55,104 nt of DNA from Fibrobacter succinogenes (GTDB taxonomy: Bacteria; Fibrobacterota; Fibrobacteria; Fibrobacterales; Fibrobacteraceae), in NCBI GenBank assembly GCA_902800815.1, contig CADCGB010000016.1, positions 1 to 55,104 of the forward strand. The letters are read 5' to 3'. Positions 33,973-42,367 of the stretch are shown here, piece by piece. The translations under genes were made by a program, and so were the position numbers. The notes under the pieces are model-generated. The model was not told the origin of the DNA, made no database searches, and saw only the letters and a program-made list of their open reading frames with translations. Positions within the stretch are counted from its first letter, which is position 1, and every line of letters starts with the position of its first letter.

Positions 33973-35684
33973 TGAAATTCTCCTCATTGTTGACAACGTT
34001 GTCTGTTGCGTCGCTTGCTGTGTTTGCGAATGCGGCGATTGACCCCGAGATGGAAGGTATGGAACCGGTGAGTCGTGATGACGGCACGTTCCTTATCGGT
34101 GGGCCTACGTACTATTTTGACCGCATTCTCGGTGCGGGTGGGCTTCACTCCGAAAGTGAACTCTGGACACCGGCCAAGGTGAATAATCGCCTGCTGTTTA
34201 ACCGCATGTCGGTGCTGCCCTCGTGGGATCCGATGGAGCCTTCCGTGTGGGTCAAGACGGGTAACGAACTGGGCGACATGATCTACCAGGACGTGATTAC
34301 CGAATATGACAGGCCGTCGAACCGCACGCCGATTCTGGAAGGCGGTTTCAGGACCCCGAGTTTCAAGGGATTCTGGGCGACTGCGCGCGGTTTCCAGGAT
34401 GACCACTATTCTTCGCGCACGAGTAACTACCGTCACAAGATGGTTTCTGATGAGTTTGCCATCTTTGGTGAGAACTATCCGATGTTCAGTTCCATCTATG
34501 GCGGGCTCGGCTTTACGAACGACTTCGTGAACGCCTATGCGCTGGCGGGTGAGGAATACCTGTGGGAATATGCGGAATCCTCCCGCTGGATTCCTGTGCA
34601 CATGAAGCCCCGTGTGCAGGGACATGTCGATTTCTGGAACCTTGCGCTGAACGTTGCGTACGAGCATGCGGAATATCAGGATGTGCGTGTCAAGGAATCT
34701 GGCGAGCGTGACGAGGTGAACGGCTCCGTACTTTATAGCTGCGGTGCTGAATGCCAGAAGGGCATTTTCCAGATTTCTGCGGGCATGGCGTTCCGTTTTG
34801 TGAGCGACGAAGGCGATGTTTATACCGGCCTCGATAATGATCGTGTGCTTTGGCCGTTCATGCAGTTGCGTGTGCAGCCGCTCCGCTGGCTCCGTGCCGA
34901 TGTCATGTTCGGCATGAACGATTCCGACTGGCTCGTGCAGGATAGCATCGAGATGGGCTCACCCTTCCCGGTGAAGGGAATGGGCGTTACGGTGGGGGTC
35001 AAGAACATTTCAGGTACGCGCCTGAACCCGCTCGCTGATGACGTTGAATACTTTACCATGAAGGGTGTCAGCGACGATATAGACCTTGCGCCGGATGGCC
35101 AGATGAACCTGGTGCAGGCATACCTCGCATTTGCCGATACGGTCGCTTCCGTTTCGCTGGGCGGACGCGCGACCTTCTGGGCTGAACACGGTGCCGAGAC
35201 GTTTGATGTGGATGGCTTTGTGGAAGATGGCGACTTTGAATTCCGTTACGGCGATGTCGCCCGTATAAATTCCTGGATTAAGGGCATTACGGGCGAACTC
35301 TGGATTGACGCCTGGCTGGAGGATATGTTCAAGTTCCGTGCGCTTGCCGGTTTTGAACGCATTGACGGGCCTATGGAACGCTTCGAAGTGTCGCCGGCCG
35401 AATACTTTGTCGCCTTTACCGGTGACTGGCTTATCCGCAAGAGTTTCCGCGTGTCGCATTCGCTGCGGTTCAGGAGCGACGCACAGTGGAACCTGCGTGG
35501 CCATGACCCGCTTGTCGTGAAGGGCGACTGGTACTGGGATGCTACATTCGAACAGCAGTTCCCGAGGCTCGGGCTTTACCTTACCGGGACGCTCATCCAT
35601 GTGCTTGCCGACGAGGTGGTGCAGGTGCCTAACGGCGACTACGACCGCATCCGCTTTGTCTGTACCGTCAAGAAGACGTTCTAG
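33972..35684 (+). CDS. Putative outer membrane protein of unknown function
   Basis: The 570-residue product starts at ATG 33972, sharing one base with the previous stop; GGAGG at 33959-33963 serves as ribosome site. It has a signal peptide (SSLLTTLSVASLAVFANA) and then a long mature part with many amphipathic aromatic strands and acidic turns. The C-terminus IRFVCTVKKTF ends in Phe, a barrel-type signature. No recognised domain. It is translationally coupled to the small barrel gene, so the two may form a pair in the outer membrane. The 3' end is 5 bases from the convergent mutY. Confidence 0.65.
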   Translation: MKFSSLLTTLSVASLAVFANAAIDPEMEGMEPVSRDDGTFLIGGPTYYFDRILGAGGLHSESELWTPAKVNNRLLFNRMSVLPSWDPMEPSVWVKTGNELGDMIYQDVITEYDRPSNRTPILEGGFRTPSFKGFWATARGFQDDHYSSRTSNYRHKMVSDEFAIFGENYPMFSSIYGGLGFTNDFVNAYALAGEEYLWEYAESSRWIPVHMKPRVQGHVDFWNLALNVAYEHAEYQDVRVKESGERDEVNGSVLYSCGAECQKGIFQISAGMAFRFVSDEGDVYTGLDNDRVLWPFMQLRVQPLRWLRADVMFGMNDSDWLVQDSIEMGSPFPVKGMGVTVGVKNISGTRLNPLADDVEYFTMKGVSDDIDLAPDGQMNLVQAYLAFADTVASVSLGGRATFWAEHGAETFDVDGFVEDGDFEFRYGDVARINSWIKGITGELWIDAWLEDMFKFRALAGFERIDGPMERFEVSPAEYFVAFTGDWLIRKSFRVSHSLRFRSDAQWNLRGHDPLVVKGDWYWDATFEQQFPRLGLYLTGTLIHVLADEVVQVPNGDYDRIRFVCTVKKTF

Positions 35685-35689
35685 CCGTT

Positions 35690-36814
35690 CTAGCGGAACG
35701 CAAGTTTTATTGCCTTTAAACTGAAGCTGTTTGCGAATTTTTTCGCGGCGGCTTCTTTTTTTACCCACGTGGCGTTGAATCGCGGGTCGATTTTCTTGCC
35801 TGCCTTTGTCGTGAGTTTTACGTGCAGCACCTTGCACTCGATCTTGTGCACCGTGATGCCGTGGCGGAAACTTCCACATTCCCGGATAGATGCGATGTTG
35901 TCTGCGTTGAAGTAGGCTTCCGCTTCGGCGGGTATGCCTGCGGTCGCGTTGCGGGAATGCTCGAAGTGCGGGAGTGTCGCCTGCCCCGCAAGGAACGGTT
36001 GCCCGGCGGATACGGCAAGCAACTTGCCGTCGGCGCTTTCTACGACAAGCGCCGTGCCGCGCCACTCCCTCTGGGCGCTCTTGCGCTTGGGCGGGAACTC
36101 TCCGGTGCGTCCCTCGGCGAGTGCGCGGCATCCGCCGTTTAGCGGGCAGTTTGCACACTCGGGATTCTTGCTCTTGCATACGGTGCGCCCGAGTTCCATC
36201 AGGGCCTCGTTGTGCATGTATGCCTTGGGCGTGTCTGCGACCTTGCGGGCGTATTTCCAGTAGGCCTCGGCGCAACTTTCGTTCTTGCCGGTTTCGTTCT
36301 TGCCGGCGCTCGCCTTGTCTGTCGGCAGAAAATCGAGCGCGTAAAAACGTGCGAAGATGCGGACTAGATTCCCGTCCAGGATTGCTTCTTTCTGGTGGTA
36401 GGCGAGGCTGAGAATTGCCCCTGCGGTGTACGCGCCTATTCCCGGTAGTGCTTCCAGTTCCTTGCGGGTCCGCGGCATCTCGCAACGCGCGATATGCGCT
36501 TGCGAACAGGACTCACACACAATCTTCGCTGTCTTCAGTATATTCCTTGCGCGGCTGTAGTACCCGAGCCCCTGCCAGTACCGGAACACTTCCTCCTCGT
36601 TCGCCTTGGCGAGAGTCTCGATATCCGGGAAGCGCTTCATCCACTTTACAAAGTAGTCGCGTACCGTCGCGACCTGCGTCTGCTGCAACATCGTCTCGCT
36701 AATCCAGACCGCATACGGGTCGCGTGGTGCGTCCAGGTCGGCGGGCCTCCACGGGAGCGTTGCTGCGTTTTTCTTGAACCACTCGCGCAGGCGTTTTAGG
36801 ATGTTGCTTTCCAT
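35690..36814 (-). CDS. mutY: A/G-specific adenine glycosylase
   Basis: This 374-residue base-excision repair enzyme removes adenine opposite 8-oxoguanine. The N-terminal HhH-GPD domain has WISETMLQQTQV with catalytic Glu40, LPGIGAYTAGAI (helix-hairpin-helix) and AILDGNLVRI with Asp147. The 4Fe-4S loop is C213-x6-C220-x2-C223-x5-C229. A Nudix-like 8-oxoG recognition domain follows (about 250-374), with an FRHG turn where MutY proteins have F-S/T-H. A short Lys/Asn/Glu-rich insertion lies near residues 166-180. A TATATTT box lies 5 bases before the ATG and no ribosome site is seen. Confidence 0.95.
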   Translation of the reverse strand: MESNILKRLREWFKKNAATLPWRPADLDAPRDPYAVWISETMLQQTQVATVRDYFVKWMKRFPDIETLAKANEEEVFRYWQGLGYYSRARNILKTAKIVCESCSQAHIARCEMPRTRKELEALPGIGAYTAGAILSLAYHQKEAILDGNLVRIFARFYALDFLPTDKASAGKNETGKNESCAEAYWKYARKVADTPKAYMHNEALMELGRTVCKSKNPECANCPLNGGCRALAEGRTGEFPPKRKSAQREWRGTALVVESADGKLLAVSAGQPFLAGQATLPHFEHSRNATAGIPAEAEAYFNADNIASIRECGSFRHGITVHKIECKVLHVKLTTKAGKKIDPRFNATWVKKEAAAKKFANSFSLKAIKLAFR

Positions 36815-36819
36815 GCGTC

Positions 36820-36826
36820 AAATATA
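36820..36826 (-). promoter_or_regulatory. TATATTT box 5 bases before mutY
   Basis: Minus-strand TATATTTGACGC precedes the ATG at 36814. TATATTTG also fits the TAnnTTTG -7 element known from Bacteroidetes, a related phylum. Candidate leaderless promoter. Confidence 0.4.
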
Positions 36827-36893
36827 TCAATATTGGGTGCGCCGCTTGCCCGGGCGGGTGCGTGTTTTTTGTATTATTGAACGGGGAAATAAA

Positions 36894-36920
36894 AACCTGT
36901 AACCTGATATCTGGAACCTG
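36894..36920 (+). repeat. Three AACCTG copies phased by 7 bases before ettA
   Basis: AACCTG occurs at 36894-36899, 36901-36906 and 36915-36920, offsets of 7 and 14 bases, ending 3 bases before the ettA ATG. It may be a small heptamer repeat remnant or a leader element; function unknown. Confidence 0.35.
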
Positions 36921-36923
36921 AAT

Positions 36924-38618
36924 ATGGCCGAACAGAATAAAGCAGAAAAATTCGTTTTCTACATGTACAAGATGACCAAGTCGTACCCGCCTAACAAGGA
37001 GGTGCTGAAGGACATTTCCCTCAGTTTCTACTACGGCGCAAAGATTGGCATCATCGGCCAGAACGGTGCCGGTAAGTCCACGCTGCTCCGCATCATGGCG
37101 GGCATCGACAAGGAATTCCAGGGTGAGGCTTGGATTGAACCGGGCCGCACCGCAGGCTACCTGCCGCAGGAGCCGCAGCTGGACCCGAACTTGACCGTCA
37201 AGGAAAATGTGATGCAGGCCGTCGCCAAGAAGCAGGCCGTGCTCGACCGCTTCAACGAGATTTCCATGAAGTTCGCCGAACCCATGGAAGACGACGAGAT
37301 GAACAAGCTCCTCGACGAACAGGCGAAACTCCAGGACATCATCGACGCTCAGGACTTGTGGAGCCTTGACCGCAATATCGAAATCGCAATGGACGCTCTC
37401 CGTTGCCCGCCGGGCGACTGGCCGGTGACGAACCTTTCCGGCGGTGAAAAGCGCCGTGTGGCTCTCTGCCGCCTGCTCCTCGAAGAACCGGATTTGTTGC
37501 TCCTTGACGAACCGACGAACCACTTGGATGCCGAAACGGTTGCATGGCTCGAACGCCACCTCCGCGAATACAAGGGCTCCGTGATTCTTGTGACGCATGA
37601 CCGTTACTTCCTCGATAACGTAACGAACTGGATTCTGGAAATCGACCGCGGTCGCGGCATTCCTTGGGAAGGCAATTATGCCCAGTGGCTCGACCAGAAG
37701 CTGGAACGCCTCCGTGGCGAAGAGAAGGGCGAATCCGACAGGCAGAAGCGCCTCGCTCGCGAACAGGAATGGGTCAAGCAGAGCCCGAAGGCGCGCCAGG
37801 CCAAGAGCAAGGCTCGTCTCAAGGCTTACGAAGAACTGCTTGCCGAAGATTCCCGCGAACAGATCAAGGTGGCGCAGATCCACATTGCGAACGGCAAGCG
37901 CCTGGGCGATATCGTGATTCAGGCGGAACACTTGCAGAAGGCCTTTGGCGACAAGGTGCTGTTCGACGATTTGAACTTCAGCTTGCCGCGTTCTGGCATC
38001 GTGGGCATTATCGGCCCGAACGGTGCAGGTAAGACTACGTTGTTCAAAATGATTATGGGCCAGGAAAAGCCCGATGGCGGTACGCTCAAGATTGGCGAGA
38101 CCGTGGAAATCATCAGCATGGAACAGGGCCGCGACAGCCTCGACGATTCCAAGACCGTGTGGGAAGAAATCACCGGCGGCAACGACGAGATTATGGTGGG
38201 CGACCGCAAGATGAACGGCCGCGCCTACTGCGGACTCTTCAACTTCACGGGTGCCGCCCAGCAGAAAAAGCTCACGACGCTTTCGGGCGGTGAACGCAAC
38301 CGCGTGCTCATGGCGAAGAACCTGCAGAAGCCGGGTAACCTCTTGTTCCTTGACGAACCGACGAACGACTTGGATATTGAAACGCTGCAGGCTCTGGAAC
38401 AGGCAATCCTCAAGTTCGCAGGCTGTGCTGTGATTATCTCGCATGACCGCTGGTTCCTGGACCGCATCGCCACGCACATCCTCGCTTACGAAGGCGATTC
38501 GAAGGTGGTGTGGTTCGAAGGCAACTGGAGCGAATACGAAGCCGACCGTCGCAAGCGTCTCGGCGAAGATGCCGACAACCCGAAGCCCATCAGGTACAAG
38601 ACGCTCACGCGTCAGTAA
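36924..38618 (+). CDS. ettA: Energy-dependent translational throttle protein EttA (ABC-F)
   Basis: The 564-residue ABC-F protein has two ATP-binding domains and no membrane segment. The first has Walker A GQNGAGKST (about 46-54), signature LSGGEKRR and Walker B LLLLDEPTNHLD; the second has GPNGAGKTT, LSGGERNR and LFLDEPTNDLD. The charged linker between (about 240-320) corresponds to the P-site tRNA-interaction motif. EttA binds the ribosomal E site and gates entry into elongation according to ATP/ADP. Length agrees with E. coli EttA. A TATTAT box lies at 36872-36877. A strong terminator follows. Confidence 0.94.
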   Translation: MAEQNKAEKFVFYMYKMTKSYPPNKEVLKDISLSFYYGAKIGIIGQNGAGKSTLLRIMAGIDKEFQGEAWIEPGRTAGYLPQEPQLDPNLTVKENVMQAVAKKQAVLDRFNEISMKFAEPMEDDEMNKLLDEQAKLQDIIDAQDLWSLDRNIEIAMDALRCPPGDWPVTNLSGGEKRRVALCRLLLEEPDLLLLDEPTNHLDAETVAWLERHLREYKGSVILVTHDRYFLDNVTNWILEIDRGRGIPWEGNYAQWLDQKLERLRGEEKGESDRQKRLAREQEWVKQSPKARQAKSKARLKAYEELLAEDSREQIKVAQIHIANGKRLGDIVIQAEHLQKAFGDKVLFDDLNFSLPRSGIVGIIGPNGAGKTTLFKMIMGQEKPDGGTLKIGETVEIISMEQGRDSLDDSKTVWEEITGGNDEIMVGDRKMNGRAYCGLFNFTGAAQQKKLTTLSGGERNRVLMAKNLQKPGNLLFLDEPTNDLDIETLQALEQAILKFAGCAVIISHDRWFLDRIATHILAYEGDSKVVWFEGNWSEYEADRRKRLGEDADNPKPIRYKTLTRQ

Positions 38619-38621
38619 TTA

Positions 38622-38648
38622 AAAAAGGCGGCCTTGAGCCGCCTTTTT
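38622..38648 (+). terminator. Rho-independent terminator after ettA
   Basis: AAAAAGGCGGC (38622-38632) pairs with GCCGCCTTTTT (38638-38648) around a 5-base loop. The A- and T-runs make it usable in both directions, serving the convergent Fib_succ_major gene as well. Confidence 0.9.
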
Positions 38649-38669
38649 GTGTGAATAGAGCTGAAAAAG

Positions 38670-40022
38670 TTAGTCCTTGATGCAACGGATACTGAGAGCG
38701 TCTCTCTTATCTATGTTAGGGAATGGTTGCATGTCATGTGAAAACCAAAGGTATGTCGCATTGTAATCCTTTGTGCTCCAACCATTGTGACCATCGGCCG
38801 TCCAAAGGTATGCGCAGTCTCCTTGATGAATGAAGTTTTCTGTTTGGTGGGATTTGAGGCCGGCGGGGTATAGTGAAAATGAGAAGTCGTCTGTGCCGTG
38901 GCCATTGCGTTCCCATCCACTAGGAGCGAAAAGCGACTTGAAGTCTGCGGGTGTTTTTCTTGCTTCAGAGACTAGTATTTGCAATTCGGCGTTAGTAGGG
39001 ACATGCCACCCTTCGGGGCAGACTCCCTGTATGGGTGGCGCCATCCAACAATCGTCATTGCCTATGCCGCACCCCTTCGCATTGTTGCTAAATAAGCCTG
39101 CGCTGTCGATGGCGGCAGCCCAGGTGTATAACCTGCCATAGTCTTCGCAATTACTTTGTTCGTTGTCGTAGCAGAAACTCTTTGCTGAGCCTGCATTGTA
39201 ATTGAAGTTCAAGTTCTCTGCCATCCATGTTTGACTGCCAATCTTCACGGTCGTATAGGTTTGGCCATCACGGTTGTCTGTTATGGAATCTATGGCCGAT
39301 GCGGATGTAACCCTGGGCCTTGCACTAGTTTTTTTCTTAATGCAACGGACACTGTATCCACAGGACTTGCTGAATCTGCTTTCTAGCCAAGAATTTTTGT
39401 AATCGGTATCCAGGTGCATCTGGAAGGCCAAAATGTCATTGCCTTCGGTGGAACTCCAGAAAAAGGTATGGTCACCCACGTTGAAATACTGGCCGGTACC
39501 AGTGCAGTCCTCGTTGCCTGCAGGAATCGCTGTAAATGAATAATCGTCTGTGCCGTTGCCGTTATCTTCCCAGCCTTGAGTAGATTTGAGTTTTTGGCCT
39601 GCTGTGCCCTGCCCACCGAGGGTGATGAACAAGTCGGTCCAGTCTTCGATGGTTGGCAATGCCCAACCTTCGGGGCAAATTCCGCGGACATCATCAGGTG
39701 CCGTACAGGTTTTGCCTTTACCGCACCCGAACCCGTCCTTACTGAACAATGCGGCGCTGTCCATGGCGGCTGCCCAGGTGTAGAGCCTACCGTACTTTTG
39801 GCAGTTTTCTGGCTTGTCTTCGTAGCAGTAACTCCTTGCGGAACCCACATTGTAATCGAAGTCCAGGTTCTCTGCCATCCATACCTGGTCACCGATTTTT
39901 ACGGTCCTGTACCTCTTGCCGTCGCGAGTATCCTTCATGGTGCCGCTAGTTTTTTTATACACCACGGTTCCTATGACCATGATGATTGCGACAATAACGA
40001 GAATAATTGGGAGCTTTTTCAT
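38670..40022 (-). CDS. Protein with two Fibrobacter succinogenes major paralogous (Fib_succ_major/TIGR02145) domains
   Basis: The 450-residue product has an N-terminal membrane anchor (LPIILVIVAIIMVIGTVVY) and two tandem copies of the Fib_succ_major domain. Copy 1 (about 32-230) begins DTRDGKRYRTVKIGDQVWMA and copy 2 (about 246-450) begins ITDNRDGQTYTTVKIGSQTW. Both contain ENL.F.YN.GSA, CYD/E with a Cys pair, YGRLYTWAAA.DSA, C-x-PEGW and a final SVRCIK or SIRCIK. The domain is a cysteine-containing extracytoplasmic fold of unknown function, greatly expanded in Fibrobacter. AGGAT precedes the ATG. Confidence 0.9.
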   Translation of the reverse strand: MKKLPIILVIVAIIMVIGTVVYKKTSGTMKDTRDGKRYRTVKIGDQVWMAENLDFDYNVGSARSYCYEDKPENCQKYGRLYTWAAAMDSAALFSKDGFGCGKGKTCTAPDDVRGICPEGWALPTIEDWTDLFITLGGQGTAGQKLKSTQGWEDNGNGTDDYSFTAIPAGNEDCTGTGQYFNVGDHTFFWSSTEGNDILAFQMHLDTDYKNSWLESRFSKSCGYSVRCIKKKTSARPRVTSASAIDSITDNRDGQTYTTVKIGSQTWMAENLNFNYNAGSAKSFCYDNEQSNCEDYGRLYTWAAAIDSAGLFSNNAKGCGIGNDDCWMAPPIQGVCPEGWHVPTNAELQILVSEARKTPADFKSLFAPSGWERNGHGTDDFSFSLYPAGLKSHQTENFIHQGDCAYLWTADGHNGWSTKDYNATYLWFSHDMQPFPNIDKRDALSIRCIKD

Positions 40023-40066
40023 TTTTTATCCTGGTTATATATACTTTTTTGTAGGCGAATGTTAAA

Positions 40067-40477
40067 TCATAGAATAGAAAAGAATTCCAGCAGTTCTCTC
40101 ACAAAAATGCTTGTCAGGAGGAGGCAAATGACCAGAATGGAACTTCTGGTTAGGGGCCTGTCTTGCCAGGTGTAGATCTTTTTCCTTATTTCGACCTGCT
40201 TCGTGAAAATGCTCGCTATTGTTGCGACAAAGAATATTGCGAAAAAGGTGGTGATGTCCAGGAGTTGCAGCGGCCTACCGGAAATGGGGGAGAGTCCGAA
40301 TAAGTCGAGCGTGTCGTAAAAACTGTCCAGCGCGAAAAACCAGAAGAGAAGGATGATGATGCCGAACAGTACGGGTTGCTCTTTCCATTGAATCTTGAAG
40401 ACGTATTCAATTTTCTTGGTGCGGGTGTAATGAATCCCCAGGTAGAGCCCGCCAATGAATGCAAATATGTCGTCCAT
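40067..40477 (-). CDS. Hypothetical membrane protein
   Basis: The 136-residue product has about three membrane segments: FGIIILLFWFFALDSFY, LDITTFFAIFFVATIASIF and SSILVICLLLTSIFV. It contains no recognised motif. It lies in a locally AT-rich block with the following small secreted protein gene, and separate from it by 60 bases. Confidence 0.55.
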   Translation of the reverse strand: MDDIFAFIGGLYLGIHYTRTKKIEYVFKIQWKEQPVLFGIIILLFWFFALDSFYDTLDLFGLSPISGRPLQLLDITTFFAIFFVATIASIFTKQVEIRKKIYTWQDRPLTRSSILVICLLLTSIFVRELLEFFSIL

Positions 40478-40537
40478 GGTTAAAGGTTAGGAATCTTTAT
40501 CGAAGGGGCACGGGATTTTTTTCTTGAAAAGTGAGTC

Positions 40538-40909
40538 TTATTTTTTTTGGTTAATAGTCATTGTTCTTATTAACTGGCAATCTTTAAAAGTTCCATTATT
40601 GAGGTCTGATGAAAAATTGATGAAATTATATGAATTTGATGTCTTTTTGCCATTTTTTACTTGTGTAAAGGAGTAATCTTTTTCATTGACATATACAATT
40701 TGAATGTATGTTTCGTTCGTGTTATTGTAAAAACATTCCATGAACAGCTGTTCTTTGCCAGATTCATTTTTTACCAAGCAATCACCCTTGGTTTTTATTT
40801 TATCGGAGAACGATTCGTATAGCACGGTGCAGTACTTGCTTTTCATTTCATACGTTGTTGCTTCAACAAGAGCTGCAAGCATAAGAGAGATTATGAGAAA
40901 AAATTTCAT
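40538..40909 (-). CDS. Small secreted protein of unknown function
   Basis: The 123-residue product has a short signal peptide (FFLIISLMLAALVEA, cleavage near residue 17) and a mature part rich in Asn, Lys, Tyr and Thr with four cysteines, two of which (CTV and CLV) lie near the start. I recognise no family. The gene is markedly more AT-rich than its neighbours, which suggests later acquisition or relaxed constraint. AGGAT lies 6 bases upstream of the ATG. Confidence 0.6.
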   Translation of the reverse strand: MKFFLIISLMLAALVEATTYEMKSKYCTVLYESFSDKIKTKGDCLVKNESGKEQLFMECFYNNTNETYIQIVYVNEKDYSFTQVKNGKKTSNSYNFINFSSDLNNGTFKDCQLIRTMTINQKK

Positions 40910-41055
40910 GTCTTTATCCTAGTACAAAAAGTGTCGTTATAAGGTTACCCTCCTTAATATACCCATTTTTATCCCTTTTCGCAAGCGATAATAATTGTTT
41001 TTAGGGAACTTTTGCACTCTCTTGTCATGAATAAATCTATCTTTTCTCCCGAAAC

Positions 41056-41700
41056 ATGCTCCACGTTTTTAGACATGAACTTCGCCTGATTTTCCGGGAA
41101 CCGCGATTCTGGATTCCGTTCATCATCCCGCCGGTGATTCTCGCGGCGAGCCAGGGAATTGCGGTTTCGCGGTACGGCGGGCAGATTATGGAAGGCATGG
41201 AAGGCTACATGATGCTCCTGCTAGGTTGCCTTATGGCCCCGATGGGTTCGCCGTTGGCCGGAGATTCGTTTGCGGGCGAGCGCGAGCGTAATTCGCTTGA
41301 ACTGTTGCAGCTTTCTCCCATCGCGCCTGCGAGGCTTTTCTGGGGCAAGTTGCTCGCGATTGTTCCGTTCCCGGTGGGTTTCGCGCTCCTGGCGCAGTTC
41401 GTCTACTGGGCGTCGCATCCCGATATTTCGACCGTCGCGGCGATCGCTTCTATTCTCGGCGCGCTCTCGGCGGTGTTCCTCACGACATCGTTCTCGCTGA
41501 TGCTTTCGCTCCGCGTAAAGACGGTCCGCGCCGCGGCCCACATCTCGCTTTTCGTGGTTGTCCCGCTGCTCCTCCTGGTCCAGCTGTTCCACGAGACGTT
41601 CCTGGTCGGGCTTTTCATTCCCACGGTTACGTTGCTTGTAAGTCTCGCCCTTAGCGTACTCACTGCTATCCTAAGCATGCGCAAGTTCGTGAGCATGTAA
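41056..41700 (+). CDS. ABC-2 type transporter permease, orphan
   Basis: The 214-residue product begins MLHVFRHELRLIFREPRFW, the usual start of ABC-2 permeases, and has about six membrane helices. The segment MAPMGSPLAGDSFAGERERN is the family-specific loop after helix 2 and is followed by LELLQLSPIAPARLFWGKLLA. Such permeases pair with a cytoplasmic ATPase, but no ATPase gene is adjacent, so the partner is elsewhere or the gene is a lone remnant. No Shine-Dalgarno sequence is visible before the ATG. Confidence 0.8.
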   Translation: MLHVFRHELRLIFREPRFWIPFIIPPVILAASQGIAVSRYGGQIMEGMEGYMMLLLGCLMAPMGSPLAGDSFAGERERNSLELLQLSPIAPARLFWGKLLAIVPFPVGFALLAQFVYWASHPDISTVAAIASILGALSAVFLTTSFSLMLSLRVKTVRAAAHISLFVVVPLLLLVQLFHETFLVGLFIPTVTLLVSLALSVLTAILSMRKFVSM

Positions 41701-41716
41701 TTCAACAAGGTTCTTG

Positions 41717-42256
41717 ATGCATTATCTGATTGTTCCCGGTTACAGCAATTCTGGCCCCACTCACTGGCAGACTTATTGGGCGAACAACATGCCCGATGCA
41801 AGCCGCGTTGAACAGCACGACTGGGAACACCCGCACAAGGCGGATTGGGTCGATACGCTCGACAGGACGGTGGCCGCACTCGAGTCCGATACGGTTCTCG
41901 TTTCGCACAGTCTGGGGGTCGCGACGACGGTCCTCTGGCTTATGCGGAAGGCGAGGGAAGGTGCAGTTCCGGCAAAAGTCAAGGGCGTGTTCCTCGTTGC
42001 GCCTGCGGATATCGATGTGATTGACATTGTCGAGGACTTTGCTCCGATGCCTTTGGAAAAGTTGCCGGTGCCCTCGTGCGTTGTCGCGAGCGAGAATGAC
42101 GAGTACGTGACTATCGAACGTGCGCGTATGTTTGCGGAGGCGTGGGGCTCGATGTTCTTTGACGTGGGTCGCAAGGGGCATATCAATGCGCTTTCGAACC
42201 TCGGCGAATGGGAAGAAGGTCGCGCACTCCTGAAAGAATTTGAAAAAATTCTGTAG
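41717..42256 (+). CDS. RBBP9/YdeN-family serine hydrolase
   Basis: The 179-residue alpha/beta hydrolase matches PF06821: YLIVPGYSNSGPTHWQTYW at the start, then WEHPHKADWVDTLDR. The nucleophile is Ser in VSHSLGVATTV, with the first Gly of the usual G-x-S-x-G replaced by Ser, as tolerated in this family. Asp in ASENDEYV and His in RKGHINA complete the triad. ATG 41717 is preceded by AAGG at 41707-41710; a TTG three bases earlier is less likely. The substrate is unknown. It sits 16 bases after the permease gene and may share its transcript. Confidence 0.85.
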   Translation: MHYLIVPGYSNSGPTHWQTYWANNMPDASRVEQHDWEHPHKADWVDTLDRTVAALESDTVLVSHSLGVATTVLWLMRKAREGAVPAKVKGVFLVAPADIDVIDIVEDFAPMPLEKLPVPSCVVASENDEYVTIERARMFAEAWGSMFFDVGRKGHINALSNLGEWEEGRALLKEFEKIL

Positions 42257-42294
42257 GGACTGGTTTTCCTGAAGACTTTTTTGTAGATTGAGCT

Positions 42295-42311
42295 CAACCC
42301 GTTTCGGGTTG
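42295..42311. other. Short hairpin upstream of the secretin operon
   Basis: CAACCCG-TTT-CGGGTTG makes a 7-bp stem with a 3-base loop, 39 bases after the hydrolase gene. It lacks a T-tract, so it is not a typical terminator; it may be a processing or leader structure. Confidence 0.35.
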
Positions 42312-42367
42312 TGTCGGCTGTCGAGTGACGCCCTTTATTTATATATCTTAAAAATCTGGGAGGCCTT

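Noticed and set aside
36699..38477. A 592-residue minus-strand open frame opposite ettA
   Set aside because: It is a shadow of the conserved EttA frame; the plus-strand protein has all ABC-F motifs and the minus-strand one has none.
41027..41089. A 20-codon ORF (MNKSIFSPETCSTFLDMNFA) before the ABC-2 permease
   Set aside because: It is short, out of frame with the permease and overlaps its conserved start, with no ribosome site. It could be a leader peptide, but nothing supports that.
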